A stretch of DNA of 64,000 bases from Streptomyces roseifaciens (lineage in GTDB: Bacteria; Actinomycetota; Actinomycetes; Streptomycetales; Streptomycetaceae), in the NCBI RefSeq assembly GCF_001445655.1, contig NZ_LNBE01000003.1, positions 496,001-560,000 of the forward strand, written 5' to 3'. This document shows, piece after piece, positions 17,001 through 25,083 of the stretch; within the stretch, counting starts at the first letter, position 1, and each line of letters opens with the position of its first letter. The notes beneath the pieces were generated by a model that did no database searches, was not told where the DNA came from, and saw only the letters and a list, made by a program, of their open reading frames with translations. A program made the position numbers and the translations under genes.

Positions 17001-17303
17001 CGATGTCGGTGTTCGGCGGTGCCGTACGGGCTGAGGCCTGTGCGGCACCGCCGTTCGCGTTGGGTGGGGGTTGCGCGCCGTGGCGGCGGGGGTGGCTTGT
17101 TGTGCAGGCTCCTGCGAGTGCGCAGGCTGTTTCCTTCCGCTGCAGCGGTGGCGCGCCACGATGTCGGTGTTCGGCCTGTGGGGCACCGCCGTTCGCGTTG
17201 GGTGGGGGAGTCCGCCGTGCGGGATTGCGCGGGCGCGCCGGCCGGGCCGCCCGGCACCGCCGATTGCGTCCTGTGGGGTTGCGCGCCGCGGCGGCGGGGG
17301 TAG
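17001..17303. repeat. GC-rich intergenic repeat cluster, three related copies
   Basis: The 340-bp gap between the lipase and ggt holds no gene but several repeats. A 17-bp block CGATGTCGGTGTTCGGC occurs at 17001-17017 and 17159-17175. A 32-bp block (one mismatch) beginning TGTGCGGCACCGCC occurs at 17039-17070 and 17177-17208. A more diverged copy lies at 17253-17303. Copies end in a TTGCGCGCCG-GGCGGCGGGGGT tail. The same tail reappears at 41622-41649 and inverted at 41750-41777, so this is a dispersed family and not local slippage. Confidence 0.75.
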
Positions 17304-17335
17304 GCTCCGGGGCCCGCTCGCCGCTTGGAGGCAGA

Positions 17336-19186
17336 ATGGCCCGCCCGAGAACGAAGAAGCCACCCCATCGACGTCTGCCCGTACTCGCCGCGGCGGCCTC
17401 CCTGGTCGTCGGACTCGGCGCCCTCCCGGCCGCCGCCCAGCCCGGCGGCCCGCCCGCCGAGTCGGGCCGCACCCCCGCCAAGACCCCCGTTGCCGCCGGC
17501 TACGGCGGCGCCGTGGCCAGCGTCGACGCCGACGCCTCGGCCGCCGGCATCGAAGTGCTCCGCAAGGGCGGCAACGCCGTCGACGCCGCCGTGGCCACCG
17601 CGGCCGCACTGGGCGTCACCGAGCCGTACTCCGCGGGCATCGGCGGGGGCGGCTACTTCGTGCACTACGACGCGAAGCGGCGCCAGGTCTCCACCATCGA
17701 CGGCCGCGAACGCGCCCCGCTGAGCGCGGACAAGAACCTCTTCCTGGAGAAGGGGAAGCCGGTCCCCTTCGCCGACGCCGTCACCAGCGGCCTGAGCGTC
17801 GGCACCCCCGGCACCCCCGCCACCTGGGACACCGCCCTGCGCACCTGGGGCACCCGCTCGCTCGCCCAGGTGCTGCGGCCCGCCGAGCGCATCGCCCGCT
17901 CGGGCTTCACCGTCGACGCCACCTTCCGCCAGCAGACGGCCGACAACGAGGCCCGCTTCAAGGACTTCCCGGCGACGGCGAAGCTCTTCCTGCCCGGCGG
18001 CCGCCCGCCCTCCGTCGGCAGCACCCTCAAGAACCCCGACCTCGCCCGCACTTACGCGCTGCTGGGCGAGCGCGGCGTCGGCGCCCTCTACCGCGGCGAG
18101 GTGGGCCGCGACATCGTCCGGACCGTGCGCAAGCCGCCCGTCGACCCCGCCTCCGGGCGCGTGGCCCGCCCCGGCGACCTGACCGAGCGGGACCTGCGGG
18201 AGTACGCGGCGAAGCGCCAGGCGCCGACCCGCACGTCCTACCGCGGCCTGGACGTCTACGGCATCGGCCCCTCGTCCTCCGGCGGCACGACGGTCGCCGA
18301 GGCCCTCAACATCCTGGAGAGGAGCGACCTTTCGAAGCTCGACACGAAGACCTACCTGCACCGCTACATCGAAGCCAGCAGGATCGCCTTCGCCGACCGC
18401 AACCGCTGGGTGGGCGACCCGGCCTTCGAATCCGTGCCCACCAAGGCCCTCACCTCCCAGCGCTACGCCGACTCGCGCGCGTGCCTGATCAAGGACGGCG
18501 CGGTGCTCACCAGCCCGCTGGCGCCCGGCGACCCGCGCCGCCCGGCGCCCTGCGGCACCCACGGCAAGGCCGCACCCACCCCCTACGAGGGCGAGCACAC
18601 CACCCATCTGACGGTCGCCGACAAGTGGGGCAACGTCGTCGCCTACACGCTCACCATCGAGCAGACCGGCGGCAGCGGCATCACCGTCCCGGGCCGCGGC
18701 TTCCTGCTCAACAACGAGCTGACCGACTTCTCCTTCGTCCCCGTCACCCCGGGCGTCCACGACCCGAACCTGCCCGGCCCGGGCAAGCGCCCGCGCTCGT
18801 CGGTGTCGCCCACGATCGTCCTCGACCACGGGCGGCCCGCGTTCGCCCTCGGCTCGCCCGGCGGCGCCACGATCATCACCACGGCGCTGCAGACCATCCT
18901 CAACCACGTCGACCGCGGGATGCCGCTCGTCGATGCGATCGCGGCGCCGCGCGCCAGCCAGCGCAACGCCGCCGCCACCGAGCTGGAACCGGGCCTGTGG
19001 AACAGCCCGCTGCGCGGCCGCCTGGAGGGCATCGGGCACGTCTTCAAGTCCAACCCCGAGATCGGCGCGGCGACCGGCGTCCAGCTGCTGCCGGACGGCC
19101 GGTGGGCGGCCGCCGCCGAACGGACCCGGCGCGGCGGGGGCTCGGCGATGGTGGTGCACCCGAGCGGGAAGCCGCCCGTGCGCTGA
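17336..19186 (+). CDS. ggt: Secreted gamma-glutamyltransferase
   Basis: A 616-residue exported, self-processing Ntn hydrolase that cleaves or transfers the gamma-glutamyl group of glutathione and related compounds. Signal peptide RRLPVLAAAASLVVGLGALPAAA; large-subunit landmarks GYGGAVASVDADAS, GGNAVDAAVATAAALGVTEP and SAGIGGGGYFVHYD. The small subunit begins at the nucleophile Thr in EGEHTTHLTVADKWGNVVAYT; GSGITVPGRGFLLNNELTDFS and GKRPRSSVSPTIV follow. ATG 17336 has a GGAG site upstream and starts the signal peptide. The upstream gap is full of repeats and may carry its promoter. Confidence 0.93.
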   Translation: MARPRTKKPPHRRLPVLAAAASLVVGLGALPAAAQPGGPPAESGRTPAKTPVAAGYGGAVASVDADASAAGIEVLRKGGNAVDAAVATAAALGVTEPYSAGIGGGGYFVHYDAKRRQVSTIDGRERAPLSADKNLFLEKGKPVPFADAVTSGLSVGTPGTPATWDTALRTWGTRSLAQVLRPAERIARSGFTVDATFRQQTADNEARFKDFPATAKLFLPGGRPPSVGSTLKNPDLARTYALLGERGVGALYRGEVGRDIVRTVRKPPVDPASGRVARPGDLTERDLREYAAKRQAPTRTSYRGLDVYGIGPSSSGGTTVAEALNILERSDLSKLDTKTYLHRYIEASRIAFADRNRWVGDPAFESVPTKALTSQRYADSRACLIKDGAVLTSPLAPGDPRRPAPCGTHGKAAPTPYEGEHTTHLTVADKWGNVVAYTLTIEQTGGSGITVPGRGFLLNNELTDFSFVPVTPGVHDPNLPGPGKRPRSSVSPTIVLDHGRPAFALGSPGGATIITTALQTILNHVDRGMPLVDAIAAPRASQRNAAATELEPGLWNSPLRGRLEGIGHVFKSNPEIGAATGVQLLPDGRWAAAAERTRRGGGSAMVVHPSGKPPVR

Positions 19187-19254
19187 AATGCGCCCGGGCG
19201 GGTGAGGGAGGAGGGTGAATCACCGGCCCCCGTTCCGGTCAGGATCACCGGCAT

Positions 19255-20310
19255 ATGGCTGTGCACTGTGGGGAATCCGTTGGCCTGCGCCGGGCTCTCA
19301 CCCGTGTCCCGGGCATGCTGGCAGCGCTGTTCGGCGCGCTCGCGGCGTGGCTGCTCGGCAGCCCGGCCGCGAGCGCGGCGGAGCCGGACACCTGCCGGAC
19401 CGGCGCCTACCTCAGCGATCTTTACGGCCTGGACCCCGTGGGGCACACCTTCGGGGCGCGGGTGACGGTGTGGAGCGTCTGCCCGCGGCGCGAGCTGGAT
19501 CCGCTGCCCGGCGTGGCGTTCAGCAACTACAACGACGACCTGGAGCGGAGCAAACCGGAACTGACCAGCGAGAAGGGCATGTTCCGGGACGTCGTCCGGG
19601 TCCAGGGGACCTTCCGGCAGGACTGGGGCGTCCGGGCCTTCCCCTTCGACCGCCACCGCATCGAAATCAAGATCACCTCCCGTAAGGAGGCCGACCGGTT
19701 CCGCTTCGTGCCCGACAACGAGGACTCCGGGGTGAACTCCGGGATCGCGCCGCCCGGCTGGCGGATCACCGGCTTCCGGCTCGTCGCGGCCGACCGGCAT
19801 TTCCCCACCAACTTCGGCGACGCCACCCTCCCCAAGGGCAAGGGCAGCACGCGCAGCCGGCTGGTCGTCCAGATCTCCCTTTCGCGCAGCGACCCCGTCA
19901 TCTTCTGGAAGCTGACGGGCCCGCTGTACCTGATGCTGCTCATCGGCACCGCCACGTTCCTGCTGCCCTCGCACAGCGAGCAGCTGGGCATGGGGGAGAA
20001 GCTCGACTCGATGCAGAGCCGGCTGTCCCTGCTGGGTGGCGGGCTGTTCGTCGTCATGATCAACATGCAGCAGGTGAACACGGTCATCACCAGCACCGTG
20101 GGGCTGACGCTCATCGACGCGCTGCACCTGCTCACGCTCGTCTACGTGCTGCTGGCCGTGGTCGCCACCGTACTGTCCTGGCGCTGGACCGTCCGCGGCG
20201 GCGACCCGGAGCGCGTCGAGCGGCTGCACCACCGCGGTGCGGTCATCGCCCTCGCGGCGTACGCGGCCGTCGCCGGGGCGATGGTCGCCTACGCCGCCTA
20301 TGTGGGCTAG
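19255..20310 (+). CDS. Probable bacterial pentameric ligand-gated ion channel homologue
   Basis: A 351-residue membrane protein with a signal peptide (about 1-42, cleavage after SAASA), an extracellular domain of about 170 residues rich in beta strands, and four hydrophobic helices at about 215-237, 254-272, 283-308 and 329-350. The sequence DWGVRAFPFDRHRIEIKI (Pro-Phe-Asp at 130-132) matches the PFD motif of Cys-loop receptor ligand-binding domains, and a proline sits in the first helix (GPLYLMLL). Size and four-helix topology match GLIC/ELIC-type channels. Cys47 and Cys76 could form a disulfide. Ligand and ion are unknown. Older annotation would probably call it hypothetical; other secreted-membrane families are a less likely alternative. 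Confidence 0.7.
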   Translation: MAVHCGESVGLRRALTRVPGMLAALFGALAAWLLGSPAASAAEPDTCRTGAYLSDLYGLDPVGHTFGARVTVWSVCPRRELDPLPGVAFSNYNDDLERSKPELTSEKGMFRDVVRVQGTFRQDWGVRAFPFDRHRIEIKITSRKEADRFRFVPDNEDSGVNSGIAPPGWRITGFRLVAADRHFPTNFGDATLPKGKGSTRSRLVVQISLSRSDPVIFWKLTGPLYLMLLIGTATFLLPSHSEQLGMGEKLDSMQSRLSLLGGGLFVVMINMQQVNTVITSTVGLTLIDALHLLTLVYVLLAVVATVLSWRWTVRGGDPERVERLHHRGAVIALAAYAAVAGAMVAYAAYVG

Positions 20311-20319
20311 CCGCGGCGG

Positions 20320-20871
20320 TCAGCCCAGCAGCTTGATCACCTCGTCCGTCGTGCCGGTCTCCGCCAGGCGCGGGAGGACCTTCTCCACGGCGATGCGGTG
20401 CACCTCCGGGTCGGGGTCGGTGACCGCGTCGGTCACGACCGTCACGTGGTAGCCGTGCTCGTGGGCGGCGCGCGCGGTGGACTCCACGCCCGCGCCCGTC
20501 GCGATGCCCGCGAGGACGACCTGGGTGACGCCGCGGCGCCGCAGCTGCAGGTCCAGGTCGGTGGCGTGGAACGCGCCCCAGGTGTGCTTGGTGACCACGA
20601 TGTCGCCCTCCTCCCGGCCGAGTTCGGGCACCAGGTCGGCGAAGTCGGCCGGCGGGCGCCCGCTGCGCAGGGGCGCTTCGGAGCGGCCGGGGGCGGAGCC
20701 GATGACGCGGACGAGGACGACCGGGAGGCCGCGGCCGCGGAAGGCGGCGGCCAGGCGCGCGCCGCGCTCGACGATCTCCTGGGCGGGGTGGGCGGTGGGC
20801 ATCGCCACGATGCCCTTCTGGAGGTCGACGAGCACGAGGGCGGTGGTCGTGTCGAGGGTGGTGACGGGCAT
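20320..20871 (-). CDS. Isochorismatase-family (cysteine hydrolase fold) protein lacking the catalytic Cys
   Basis: A 183-residue protein of the isochorismatase-like fold. The Asp of the triad is in TALVLVDLQKGI and the Lys in VVTKHTWGAFHATDL. At the nucleophile position the sequence is LAGIATGAGVESTARAA, where cysteine hydrolases have a Cys before the VE(A/S)TAR stretch. It belongs to the subgroup that lacks this Cys, as in isochorismatases that do not use a thiol. The substrate is unknown. It is the last gene of a run marR-MFS-hydrolase on the minus strand, 23 bp after the MFS stop. Confidence 0.85.
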   Translation of the reverse strand: MPVTTLDTTTALVLVDLQKGIVAMPTAHPAQEIVERGARLAAAFRGRGLPVVLVRVIGSAPGRSEAPLRSGRPPADFADLVPELGREEGDIVVTKHTWGAFHATDLDLQLRRRGVTQVVLAGIATGAGVESTARAAHEHGYHVTVVTDAVTDPDPEVHRIAVEKVLPRLAETGTTDEVIKLLG

Positions 20872-20894
20872 GGCCGTGGGCTCCTTTTCGGGGG

Positions 20895-22235
20895 TCAGGT
20901 GCGGGTACGCGCGCGAAGGGCGCGGTCGGTGGCGGTGAGGGCGATCAGCAGCAGGCTCAGCGCGCCGGTGACGGCCGCGAGCCGGTGGAGCCCGGCGTCG
21001 CTCGCCTGCTGCCCGAAGCAGAGGGCGAGGAGGCCGGTGGCGGCCATCGCGCTCGTGTACTGGGCGGTGCGCTGCAGGCCGGCGGCGGAGCCGACGCGGT
21101 CGGGCGGCGCCTGGGCGTAGACGGCGGCCTGGTTGCCGGTGGAGGCCAGGCCCTGGGGGATGCCGAAGAGGGCGGAGGCGATCAGCAGTGCGGCGAGCGG
21201 GGTGCCACCGGTGGCTGTCACGAGGATGCCGCTGCCCGCGGCGAGCAGTGCGGCGGCCGTGGTGAGCGGGGCGCGCAGGCCCTTCGTCCGGGCGCCGAGC
21301 AGGGAGCAGGCGGCGGCCGCGAGGGACATCGGCAGCATCACCAGACCGGCCTGGACGGAGGTGCAGCCGCGGGCCTCCTCCAGCCATTGGGCGTATCCGT
21401 ACAGGGCGCAGTAGATCGCCAGGTAGGTGAGCCCGTGACGCAGATAGGTGCGCAGGAGGGCCCCGCGTGGCGGGGTGGTGGCCGAGGGGCCGCCGGAAGG
21501 CTGCTGCGGCCGTACGGGGCCCTGCCGCGGCCGTACGGGGCCGGTGTCGCCGCCGTCGGGCCCGGTGCCGTCGGGGGCCGTGCTGGCGGGGGCCGTGCCG
21601 GCGGCGGCCGGGCGCCTGCGGTCGTGCGGCAGCCACGGCAGGGCCACGGCCAGCGCCAGCAGGGCGAGGGGCACGTTGACCGCGAAGATGCCCCGCCAGC
21701 CGGTGGTCGCGGTGAGGAGTCCGCCGAGGGTGGGGCCGAGGGCCGCGCTGCCGAGGGCGGCGAGCGAGAGGCGCCCCATCACGGGGCGGGGCGCGGGCCG
21801 GCCGGTGCGCAGGGACTCGGCGCGCAGCATCGCCATCGCGGCGGGATAGGCGGCGGAGGTGCCGAGGCCGAGCAGCACGCGGGCGGCGATCAGCCAGGCG
21901 AAGGCGGGGGCGAACGTGCCGAGCAGGCCGCCGGCGCAGACGACGGCGAGGCCGGCGAGGAAGACGCGGCGGGGGCCGAGGGAGTCGGCGAGGCGGCCCA
22001 TGACGGGCTGGCCGACGGCGCTGGTGAGGTAGAGCGACGACAGGAGCCAGGCGGTGCCGGAGGGGCCGGTGCCGAAGTCGCGGCCGATGGCCACCAGACC
22101 AGTGGCGATCATGGTGCTGTTGAGGGGGTTGAGGACCGCCCCGAGGAGCAGCGGCGTCATCAGGCGCGCGCCGAAGCCCCGGTCCGGGGCGGTCGCGGGG
22201 TCCCGGGCGCGCAGGGGCGCCCTTAAGGCTTTCAC
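20895..22235 (-). CDS. MFS transporter, drug-efflux type
   Basis: A 446-residue permease. Motifs include LLLGAVLNPLNSTMIATGL in the first helix, the motif A loop GRLADSLGPRRVFLAG, and motif C-like LGSAALGPTLGGLL. A low-complexity Pro/Gly/Arg loop of about 55 residues lies in the middle, encoded by imperfect direct repeats around 21500-21600. The GTG start at 22235 overlaps the marR stop by 4 bp, so the pair is translationally coupled, the common arrangement of a MarR-controlled exporter. Substrate unknown. Confidence 0.9.
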   Translation of the reverse strand: MKALRAPLRARDPATAPDRGFGARLMTPLLLGAVLNPLNSTMIATGLVAIGRDFGTGPSGTAWLLSSLYLTSAVGQPVMGRLADSLGPRRVFLAGLAVVCAGGLLGTFAPAFAWLIAARVLLGLGTSAAYPAAMAMLRAESLRTGRPAPRPVMGRLSLAALGSAALGPTLGGLLTATTGWRGIFAVNVPLALLALAVALPWLPHDRRRPAAAGTAPASTAPDGTGPDGGDTGPVRPRQGPVRPQQPSGGPSATTPPRGALLRTYLRHGLTYLAIYCALYGYAQWLEEARGCTSVQAGLVMLPMSLAAAACSLLGARTKGLRAPLTTAAALLAAGSGILVTATGGTPLAALLIASALFGIPQGLASTGNQAAVYAQAPPDRVGSAAGLQRTAQYTSAMAATGLLALCFGQQASDAGLHRLAAVTGALSLLLIALTATDRALRARTRT

Positions 22236-22711
22236 TCCTCCACCAGGCGCTTGAGCAGGAGGGCGGCGTCGGCGAGGGTCCGCTGCTCGTCCGGGGTGAG
22301 CCGGTGGGCGATGGCGTCGGCGAGCCAGGCGTGCTTGGAGTGCCGTACGGAGGCCACGGCGTCTTCGCCGTCCCCCGTGAGGGAGAACAGGACCTGGCGT
22401 CCGTCCGTGGGGTGCGGGGAGCGGGCGACCAGGCCCAGCTCCTCCAGCCTGGCGACGATGACGCGCATGGACTGCGGCCGGACGAGCTCCGCGCGGGCCA
22501 GGTCCGCGGTGGTGGCGGGCCCGCCGTTGGCGAGGCGGCCCAGGACCGTGCGCTGGGAGGGGGTGAGGGAGCCCTGCGGGGAGGCCACGCGCAGGCGGCG
22601 CATGAGCTGGGAGACCGTCGCGGCCAGGTCGGCGGCGGCGCGTTCCTGATCCGTGCCGGACTGCCGGCCGGCTTCCTTGGCGGCTTCCTTGTCGGTTTCC
22701 TGATCGGGCAT
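22232..22711 (-). CDS. MarR-family transcriptional regulator
   Basis: A 159-residue winged-helix repressor: LTPSQRTVLGRLANGGPATTADLARAELVRPQSMRVIVARLEELGLVARSPHPTDGRQVLFSLT is the classic MarR DNA-binding core with its wing. ATG 22711 follows a GGTGG site; an upstream in-frame TTG would add ten residues that overlap the promoter. A perfect 14-bp palindrome lies 26 bp upstream. It probably represses itself and the exporter downstream and responds to an exported compound. Confidence 0.92.
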   Translation of the reverse strand: MPDQETDKEAAKEAGRQSGTDQERAAADLAATVSQLMRRLRVASPQGSLTPSQRTVLGRLANGGPATTADLARAELVRPQSMRVIVARLEELGLVARSPHPTDGRQVLFSLTGDGEDAVASVRHSKHAWLADAIAHRLTPDEQRTLADAALLLKRLVEE

Positions 22712-22736
22712 GCGTCCACCGTAAATATTGACAGGC

Positions 22737-22750
22737 AAACTTGCAAGTTT
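22737..22750. promoter_or_regulatory. MarR operator candidate
   Basis: AAACTTGCAAGTTT is a perfect 14-bp palindrome in an AT-rich patch between the divergent marR and amidohydrolase genes. Its size and symmetry suit a MarR dimer. The patch also contains TTGACA at 22728-22733 on the plus strand. Confidence 0.65.
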
Positions 22751-22903
22751 TTCTGTTCTGTCGTGCGGAGGCCGGGTTATCCACAGGACGATCGATGGTC
22801 TTGCCGCGCGGCGTGCCGCGTCCTACGGTCGCAACCACACGTGGATCTACGCGTGTCAGCCTGGCCGGTCGGCCCGGCTGACGCCCCCGTGAAGGAGCAG
22901 CTC

Positions 22904-23746
22904 ATGGCCAATGCCGTCCGCGCCGCTCTGGTCCAGGCCACCTGGACCGGCGACACCGAATCCATGCTCGCCAAGCACGAGGAGCACGCCCGCGCGGCCG
23001 CCGCCCAGGGCGCGCAGGTGATCGGGTTCCAGGAGGTCTTCAACGCCCCCTACTTCTGCCAGGTGCAGGAGAGCGAGCACTACCGCTGGGCCGAGCCCGT
23101 CCCCGACGGGCCCACGGTCCGCCGGATGCAGGAGCTGGCCCGCGAGACCGGGATGGTGATCGTCGTCCCCGTCTTCGAGACCGAGGGCCCCGGTTTCTAC
23201 TACAACACCGCCGCCGTCATCGACGCCGACGGCCGCTACCTCGGCAAATACCGCAAGCACCACATCCCCCAGGTCAAGGGCTTCTGGGAGAAGTACTACT
23301 TCGCTCCGGGCAACCTCGGCTGGCCCGTCTTCGACACGGCCGTCGGCAAGGTCGGCGTCTACATCTGCTACGACCGCCACTTCCCCGAGGGCTGGCGCCA
23401 GCTCGGCCTCAACGGCGCCCAGCTCGTCTACAACCCTTCCGCCACCTCCCGCGGCCTCTCCGGCCACCTCTGGAAGCTGGAGCAGCCCGCCGCGGCCGTC
23501 GCCAACGAGTACTTCGTCGCCGCCATCAACCGCGTCGGCCGCGAGGAGTACGGCGACAACGACTTCTACGGCACCTCCTACTTCGTCGACCCCCGCGGGC
23601 AGTTCGTCGGTGACGTGGCGAGCGACACCAAGGAGGAACTCGTCGTCCGTGACCTGGACTTCGGCCTCATCGACGAGGTCCGGCAGCAGTGGGCCTTCTA
23701 CCGCGACCGCCGGCCCGACGCCTACGAGGGGCTGGTCCGGCCATGA
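22904..23746 (+). CDS. Nitrilase-superfamily amidohydrolase, probable beta-ureidopropionase
   Basis: A 280-residue cytoplasmic C-N hydrolase. The catalytic triad is visible as Glu in GFQEVFNAPYF, Lys in KYRKHHIPQVKGFWEKYYF and Cys in GVYICYDRHFPEG. It resembles N-carbamoyl-beta-alanine amidohydrolase and N-carbamoylputrescine amidase. It is followed in overlap by an aminotransferase and a dihydropyrimidinase, so removal of the carbamoyl group from N-carbamoyl-beta-alanine (last step of reductive pyrimidine breakdown) is the best assignment. AAGGAG lies 6 nt before ATG 22904. Confidence 0.88.
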   Translation: MANAVRAALVQATWTGDTESMLAKHEEHARAAAAQGAQVIGFQEVFNAPYFCQVQESEHYRWAEPVPDGPTVRRMQELARETGMVIVVPVFETEGPGFYYNTAAVIDADGRYLGKYRKHHIPQVKGFWEKYYFAPGNLGWPVFDTAVGKVGVYICYDRHFPEGWRQLGLNGAQLVYNPSATSRGLSGHLWKLEQPAAAVANEYFVAAINRVGREEYGDNDFYGTSYFVDPRGQFVGDVASDTKEELVVRDLDFGLIDEVRQQWAFYRDRRPDAYEGLVRP

Positions 23747-25083
23747 CCTCCGCGCCCGGGCCCGGGGGCTCCCCGGCCACCCACCTGCACGCCCGGCACC
23801 GCGCGGTCATGCCCGAGTGGCTCTCCCTCTACTACCGCGAGCCCTTGGAGCTCACCCACGGCGAGGGCCGCCACGTCCGGGACGCCCACGGCCGGCGCTA
23901 TCTCGACTTCTTCGGCGGCATCCTCACCACCATGACCGCCCACGCCCTGCCCGAGGTCGCCAAGGCCGTCTCCGAGCAGGCGGGGCGCATCCTGCACACC
24001 TCCACCCTCTACCTCGACCGGCACATGGTCGAGCTCGCCGAGCGCATCGCCGCCCTCTCCGGCATCCCCGACGCCCGCGTCTTCTTCACCACCTCCGGCA
24101 CCGAGGCCAACGACGCGGCCCTCCTGCTGGCCACGACCCACCGCGGCTCCAACCAGATCCTGGCGATGCGCAACAGCTACCACGGCCGCTCCTTCTCCAC
24201 CGTGGGCATCACCGGCAACTCCGCCTGGTCGCCGACCAGCCTCTCGCCCCTCCAGACCCTCTACGTCCACGGCGGAGTGCGCACCTCCGGCCCCTACGCC
24301 CACCTGTCCGACGCCGCCTTCACCGCCGCCTGCGTCGCCGACCTCGAGGACATGCTGGGCCAGACCCACGGCCGGGTGGCGGCCCTGATCGCCGAACCGG
24401 TGCAGGGCGTCGGCGGGTTCACCTCCCCGCCCGACGGCTTCTACGCCGCCTTCCGCGAGGTCCTCGCCCCCCGCGGCATCCTCTGGATCACCGACGAGGT
24501 GCAGACCGGCTGGGGCCGCACCGGCGACCACTTCTGGGGCTGGCAGGCCCACGCCGAGCACGGCCCGCCCGATCTGCTCACCTTCGCCAAGGGCATCGGC
24601 AACGGCATGTCGATCGGCGGCGTCGTCGCCCGCGCCGAGGTCATGAACTGCCTCGACGCCAACTCCATCTCCACCTTCGGCGGCAGCCCCGTCACCATGG
24701 CCGCCGGCCTCGCCAACCTCACCCACCTCCTGGAGCACGACCTCCAGGGCAACGCCCGCCGGGTCGGCGGCCTGCTCATCGAGCGGCTCCGCGCCGTCGC
24801 CGCCGGGTTCCCCGTCGTCCGCGAGGTGCGCGGCCGCGGCCTGATGATCGGCATCGAGCTCGTCGAGCACGACGGGTCGCCCTCGCCCGAAGCGGCCTCC
24901 CTCGCCCTCGAACTGGCCAGGGAGGAAGGCCTGCTGATCGGCAAGGGCGGCCGCGAGGCCAACGTCCTGCGCATCGCGCCGCCGCTGTCGCTCACCGTCG
25001 CCGAGGCGGAGGAAGGGGCCGCCGCCCTGGAAACCGTGCTGCAGCAGGTGCAGTTCACCATCGCCGGAAAGGAACGGCCATGA
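23743..25083 (+). CDS. Class III PLP-dependent aminotransferase (probable beta-alanine/omega-amino acid transaminase)
   Basis: A 446-residue fold-type I enzyme. FFTTSGTEANDAAL and AMRNSYHGRSFST are in the cofactor region, LWITDEVQTGWGRTG contains the Asp that binds the pyridine nitrogen, and TFAKGIGNGMSIGGVV carries the PLP Lys. It overlaps the upstream amidohydrolase by ATGA and the downstream hydantoinase by 4 bp. In that setting it would transaminate beta-alanine, the product of the amidohydrolase, to malonate semialdehyde. Alanine-glyoxylate aminotransferase activity is an alternative for this subgroup. Confidence 0.9.
   Translation: MTSAPGPGGSPATHLHARHRAVMPEWLSLYYREPLELTHGEGRHVRDAHGRRYLDFFGGILTTMTAHALPEVAKAVSEQAGRILHTSTLYLDRHMVELAERIAALSGIPDARVFFTTSGTEANDAALLLATTHRGSNQILAMRNSYHGRSFSTVGITGNSAWSPTSLSPLQTLYVHGGVRTSGPYAHLSDAAFTAACVADLEDMLGQTHGRVAALIAEPVQGVGGFTSPPDGFYAAFREVLAPRGILWITDEVQTGWGRTGDHFWGWQAHAEHGPPDLLTFAKGIGNGMSIGGVVARAEVMNCLDANSISTFGGSPVTMAAGLANLTHLLEHDLQGNARRVGGLLIERLRAVAAGFPVVREVRGRGLMIGIELVEHDGSPSPEAASLALELAREEGLLIGKGGREANVLRIAPPLSLTVAEAEEGAAALETVLQQVQFTIAGKERP

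Noticed and set aside
17001..17303. CRISPR array
   Set aside because: Copies are few, unevenly spaced and inverted elsewhere, with no spacers of regular length and no cas genes.
15992..19159. Very long open frame on the minus strand across the lipase and ggt genes
   Set aside because: It is antisense to two genes with clear families and signal peptides, and its Gly/Arg/Val-rich translation is the usual high-GC shadow.
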